Assembly: GCA_002331625.1 (NCBI GenBank)
Contig: DCZN01000120.1
Location: forward strand, 61,336 to 72,078
Origin: Nitrospira sp. UBA2083
Lineage (GTDB): Bacteria; Nitrospirota; Nitrospiria; Nitrospirales; Nitrospiraceae
DNA: 10,743 nt
Reading direction: 5' to 3'
Shown here: positions 8,199 to 10,743 of the stretch, one piece after another
How positions within the stretch are numbered: the stretch's first letter is position 1
Layout: every line of letters starts with the position of its first letter
The notes under the pieces: model-generated
Told to the model about the DNA's origin: nothing
Database searches by the model: none
Seen by the model: only the letters and a program-made list of their open reading frames with translations
Program-made: the position numbers and the translations under genes

Positions 8199-8226
8199 TT
8201 TATCTCCAAGCCCTACTATTTTGCAA
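8199..8226 (-). promoter_or_regulatory. Possible promoter of the 141-aa gene
   Basis: On the minus strand, TTGCAA (8226-8221) and GATAAA (8204-8199) are 16 bp apart. Each matches 4 of 6 consensus bases. The pair sits about 65-90 bp upstream of the gene start and would give a transcript crossing the adjacent palindromes. Confidence 0.25.
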
Positions 8227-8306
8227 TCCTCGCCGGCCAGGGAATGAAGACTGCTCGCGATCGGAGCACAGACGATTCCGTTTTGATTGACATCCTCAGT
8301 AGAATG

Positions 8307-9304
8307 TCACGCCGCCTCCGAAGCGGTCGCTCGCACGCCGTCCAGAGTGCGCCGCGTGACGCCAGGGATGAGGGCCTCGACCTCCTCCATGCCGAGCGGG
8401 CCGCCCTCCAGAAGTGCCTCGACCACCACCGCCTGCCGTTCATTCAGCCCATGCTTGCGCATGAGCACGTTGCGCCGGATCACCCGTTCCCCGCGCTACC
8501 GGACCTCGTTCATCTGGGTCGCAAGCCCGTCCACGAAATACTCAATCCAGTCGGTCAGGTCCATCCCCTGCTCGCGTGCACTCTGGATGGCGCGATAGAA
8601 AGCAGAACGATCACGATCGTAGAACTCGCTGAGCGTGAACAGTCGCTTGAAGTCGTAGCCTGAGCGATACAGGCAGAGCGTAGAGAGTAGACGCGACGTG
8701 CGACCGTTGCCATCAACAAAGGGGTGGATGTGCACAAGCTGGAACTGCGCGATGCCGGCCACCAGTACCGGATGGATGCTTGTGTCGGTGCGTAGCCACT
8801 CGACCAGGTCGCGCATCAGCGGCCATACCTCTTGAGGTGGCGGCGGGGTATAGATCACTTCGCGTGTGTGGCTGTTGTCGACGTAATTTTGAATCAGGCG
8901 ATATTGTCCTGGCTGAGCCGCGCCGCCACGCACGCCTTCGACCAGCCGCTGGTGGATCTCACGAATGAGCGCCTCGGTGATCGGCTCGCCGCTGCCCAGA
9001 TACTCCGCGACCAGATTGAATGCCTCGCGGTAGTTCAGCAGCTCACGGACATCATCACGGCTGGCGCCTTCAACCTTTCCACCGGCCCACAGACGCGCAG
9101 CCTCGTCGAGTGTGAGGTGCGTGCCCTCGATATGCGTGGTGTGGTGCGCCTCCAGCAGCAGAGCGCGCTGGCTCATGCGCTCGATCCAATCTTCCGACAG
9201 CGTGGCCGCCCTCCAGAAATCCCCGCGCCCGTTCGATCGCCGTGAGCGCCGCGGTGATCGGAGGTGATCGGATTGGTGATCGTGAAGCGGGGTCTCAGTG
9301 ACAT
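8307..9304 (-). pseudogene. Broken Fic-family AMP-transferase with C-terminal wHTH
   Basis: Fic proteins usually transfer AMP to target proteins. The longest open stretch (8496-9176, 226 codons) keeps the class II inhibitory motif TTHIEG (T13, E17, G18) and a perfect catalytic motif [12 protein letters not shown] (151-162). Reading upstream, the native N terminus ([14 protein letters not shown], then [14 protein letters not shown], then [12 protein letters not shown]) is in three frames. The first shift fits a perfect 10-bp tandem duplication at 9253-9272, the second an extra C in the run at 9209-9211. An amber codon at 8496-8498 follows NEVR, and the same frame then stays open for 62 codons that read as a winged-helix region (RGERVIRRNVL, then LNERQAVVEALLEGG and TRRTL) before TGA at 8307. 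The probable original start is the ATG at 9304, after AGGGAG. Expression of the 226-aa core from 9176 is possible, but no good ribosome-binding site precedes it. The region looks G+C-rich (67 % in one sampled line), consistent with transfer. Confidence 0.85.
9253..9272. repeat. 10-bp perfect tandem duplication inside fic
   Basis: GGTGATCGGA occurs twice, head to tail. Removing one copy joins FTITNPIT to [14 protein letters not shown] in a single frame, so this duplication is the likely cause of the first frameshift in the fic relic. Confidence 0.9.
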
Positions 9305-9441
9305 GCGGACAGTTCTCCCTGAAAAACGCGGCGGGCGTAGAAACACGCCGTCCGCGGATCGACGTGTACTGCGGTCTCCACCCTCGACACCGCCTCGAAA
9401 ATGGCGTCCTATCCTCGCTGGAGAAAGGTGTACCGGCTCCA
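9295..9441 (-). pseudogene. Remnant resembling N terminus of type I restriction HsdR
   Basis: One minus-strand frame reads [10 protein letters not shown], a TAG at 9409-9411, then 37 codons ([14 protein letters not shown], then [13 protein letters not shown]) to a TGA at 9295-9297. The pattern YTFLQ(A)EW.AIFEA, then [14 protein letters not shown], is what I recall at the N terminus of one group of type I restriction R subunits, ahead of the nuclease and helicase domains. The TAG fits decay of a Trp codon with nearby small indels. About 45 codons of a protein that normally exceeds 900 residues are left, so this is a non-functional fragment. It runs into the fic relic on the same strand. The identification is from memory of the family and is moderate. 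Confidence 0.45.
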
Positions 9442-9686
9442 GCCTGGGCATCCTTCAGAACAGTTCACAGGCTGGTTGTTTCTCCCTTCTTGGATGAAAT
9501 GAAAATCAGCCGAGAGGCTGACCGTCTTTTGATCAGAAATGCAATGATTCCTAAGGATAGAACTTCCGTATGAGGAACGCAGAGGCGAGGGAGATGGAAC
9601 GATGAGTGTCCCCCTGACGGACTCAGGTTCCACTGGTTTACGGACGAGAGACCCTTACTCACCCAAGGCAGGACTTAAATCGCCAC
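9442..9686. other. Intergenic stretch without a recognisable gene
   Basis: Short open frames on both strands here show no convincing start signal, family motif or coding character. The segment separates the membrane-protein gene at 9687-9899 from the restriction/fic relics. It contains one short hairpin (9506-9521) and a weaker 5-bp dyad, CCTGA with TCAGG, at 9613-9627. Confidence 0.5.
9506..9521 (-). terminator. Weak terminator-like hairpin
   Basis: TCAGCC and GGCTGA pair around a 4-nt loop. On the minus strand TTTTC follows at once, as in a weak intrinsic terminator; on the plus strand a T tract starts 5 nt later. It could end the comM transcript before the relic region, but lies about 165 bp past the last stop codon. 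Confidence 0.35.
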
Positions 9687-9899
9687 TTACGATTTCTTGA
9701 TTCGATCGAGGATCAACGCGATACAGCCGCCCAACAACCCTCCGCCCATGACGGTCGTCAGCAGTTCGACAAGTTTGAGCTCCCAGACAGACCCTTGCGC
9801 CTGCATGACTTCCCGGATGCCGCCTTGCACCATGATGACGGCCAGCGCCATCGTCGCGCCGACGATAAACCACCAAGAAAACACTTTGAGCGATGCCAC
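9687..9899 (-). CDS. Small two-helix membrane protein, 70 aa
   Basis: A 70-residue product starting at GTG, with GAGG 5 nt upstream. Two hydrophobic segments are visible: about 7-26 (WWFIVGATMALAVIM inside) and about 44-63 (LLTTVMGGGLLGGCIALIL). A charged linker joins them and the tail is basic (DRIKKS). The second helix is glycine-rich (GGGLLGG), which favours helix packing. I do not recognise a family. It begins 7 nt after the comM stop and is almost certainly cotranscribed with it. A longer frame reaching to 10010 overlaps comM and lacks a start as good as this one. Confidence 0.65.
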   Translation of the reverse strand: MASLKVFSWWFIVGATMALAVIMVQGGIREVMQAQGSVWELKLVELLTTVMGGGLLGGCIALILDRIKKS

Positions 9900-9906
9900 T
9901 GAAGCC

Positions 9907-10743
9907 TCACATCTCGGGATTGCGGTCAAATGAACGGTATTGAATAGCCTCCGCGATGTGGACGGCCTCAATCGTGTCAGAGTCAGCCAAATCAGCGACG
10001 GTACGGGCAACTCGCAAGATACGTCCGTGCGCCCGTGCCGACAGCCGCAACCGCGTCATCGCCTGCTCAAGCAACTCCTGAGCGGGCTGCTCGAGTCCAC
10101 AATACCGTTTTACCAGCCGCGGCTTCAACTGCGCATTTGTATAGATCCCCTCTGCTCGGTACCGCCGTCGCTGTCGATCGCGGGCGGTCACGACTCGCGA
10201 TCGGATCGCAGCCGAGCCTTCCGAACCAGGAAGTTCCGTACGAAGCTCTCGAACCGGCACCGGTGGAACATCCAGATGAATATCCAGTCGGTCCAATAGG
10301 GGGCCAGAGAGTTTCGCACGATACCGGCGAATCTGTATGCCGGAACAAATGCAAGACCGCGTCCGGTCTCCATAGTATCCACAAGGACAGGGATTCATCG
10401 CCGCGATCAGCATAAACTGCGCCGGATACTTGAGAGTCCCACTGGCCCTCGTCAGAATGACATACCCATCCTCCAATGGTTGCCGCAACCCTTCAAGCGC
10501 ACCTCGTCTGAATTCAAGCGATTCGTCCAAAAACAACACTCCATTATGCGCGAGCGAGACCTCCCCAGGCTTGGGGACGGTCCCTCCCCCCACCAGACCT
10601 GCATCCGAGATACTGTGATGCGGGGCACGAAACGGTCGGACAGCCAACAACGGTCGTTCCGGAGTAAGCAATCCTGCCACACTGTGCACTCTGGTCGTTT
10701 CAATCGCCTCATCCAATTCCAACAACGGCAGGATGGACGGCAA
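9907..10743 (-). CDS. comM: ComM/YifB Mg-chelatase-like AAA+ protein, C-terminal part
   Basis: The C-terminal 278 residues of a protein of about 500; the N-terminal Lon-like domain and Walker A lie beyond the window edge. Visible parts are EAIETTRVHSVAGLL (12-26), the family signature RPFRAPHHSISDAGLVGGG (36-54), PGEVSLAHNG (59-68), Walker B VLFLDE (69-74), a four-cysteine probable zinc site in NPCPCGYYG...CIC (C119, C121, C131, C133), the arginine-finger stretch GPLLDRLDIH (147-156) and the C-terminal LSARAHGRILRVARTVADL (234-252). Where family members usually read LDELPEF, this one reads LDESLEF, but the catalytic DE is kept. In Vibrio cholerae, ComM is a branch-migration helicase acting in natural transformation, and homologues are widespread outside naturally competent species. 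A small membrane-protein gene follows 7 nt after the stop. Confidence 0.92.
   Translation of the reverse strand: MPSILPLLELDEAIETTRVHSVAGLLTPERPLLAVRPFRAPHHSISDAGLVGGGTVPKPGEVSLAHNGVLFLDESLEFRRGALEGLRQPLEDGYVILTRASGTLKYPAQFMLIAAMNPCPCGYYGDRTRSCICSGIQIRRYRAKLSGPLLDRLDIHLDVPPVPVRELRTELPGSEGSAAIRSRVVTARDRQRRRYRAEGIYTNAQLKPRLVKRYCGLEQPAQELLEQAMTRLRLSARAHGRILRVARTVADLADSDTIEAVHIAEAIQYRSFDRNPEM

Noticed and set aside
8172..8663. 163-codon plus-strand frame
   Set aside because: It is antisense to the fic relic and has no recognisable domain.
9298..9573. 91-codon plus-strand frame over the relic and gap
   Set aside because: It has no ribosome-binding site or recognisable motif and overlaps the more convincing minus-strand remnant.
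1..10743. tRNA, rRNA or CRISPR array
   Set aside because: I saw no tRNA arm signatures, no rRNA sequence and no regularly spaced repeats in the window.

Overview
This 10.7 kb bacterial chromosome fragment most resembles Nitrospira (Nitrospirota). The assignment is tentative. It rests on moderate G+C (about 50-55 % outside the Fic region, from hand-sampled lines) and on a 125-bp fold-back repeat that looks like a dispersed repeat I remember from Nitrospira genomes; no marker gene settles it.

Layout. (1) Positions 39-3751, minus strand: a three-gene operon transcribed kinase, lipoprotein, response regulator. It matches the enterobacterial GlrK-QseG-GlrR (QseE/G/F) set in order, domains and key motifs: a HAMP histidine kinase, a coiled-coil outer-membrane lipoprotein and a sigma-54-dependent activator. 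The kinase and lipoprotein genes overlap by 4 nt; 24 nt separate the lipoprotein and regulator genes. (2) 3915-4748, minus: a seven-helix membrane protein of unknown function, ending in a perfect 14-bp inverted repeat that holds its stop codon and probably acts as a terminator. (3) 4897-7503, plus: an intact clpB disaggregase, divergent from the membrane protein. (4) 7583-7707: the fold-back repeat, between the convergent ends of clpB and a small unknown gene (7710-8135, minus). (5) 8307-9441, minus: a G+C-rich relic. A Fic-family AMP-transferase gene with a C-terminal winged-helix region is broken by a 10-bp tandem duplication, a 1-bp insertion and an amber codon, yet its catalytic and inhibitory motifs are intact. 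Just upstream lies a short decayed fragment resembling the N terminus of a type I restriction R subunit. (6) 9687-10743, minus: the C-terminal half of a ComM/YifB Mg-chelatase-like AAA+ protein (running off the window), followed 7 nt later by a 70-aa two-helix membrane protein.

Functionally, the left half is envelope signalling next to protein quality control. The middle right is a decayed laterally acquired module. The right edge is a housekeeping or competence-related AAA+ gene with a small membrane partner. I found no complete undescribed system. The points most worth a second look are the GlrK-QseG-GlrR set outside Proteobacteria, the multiply broken fic gene and the fold-back repeat.
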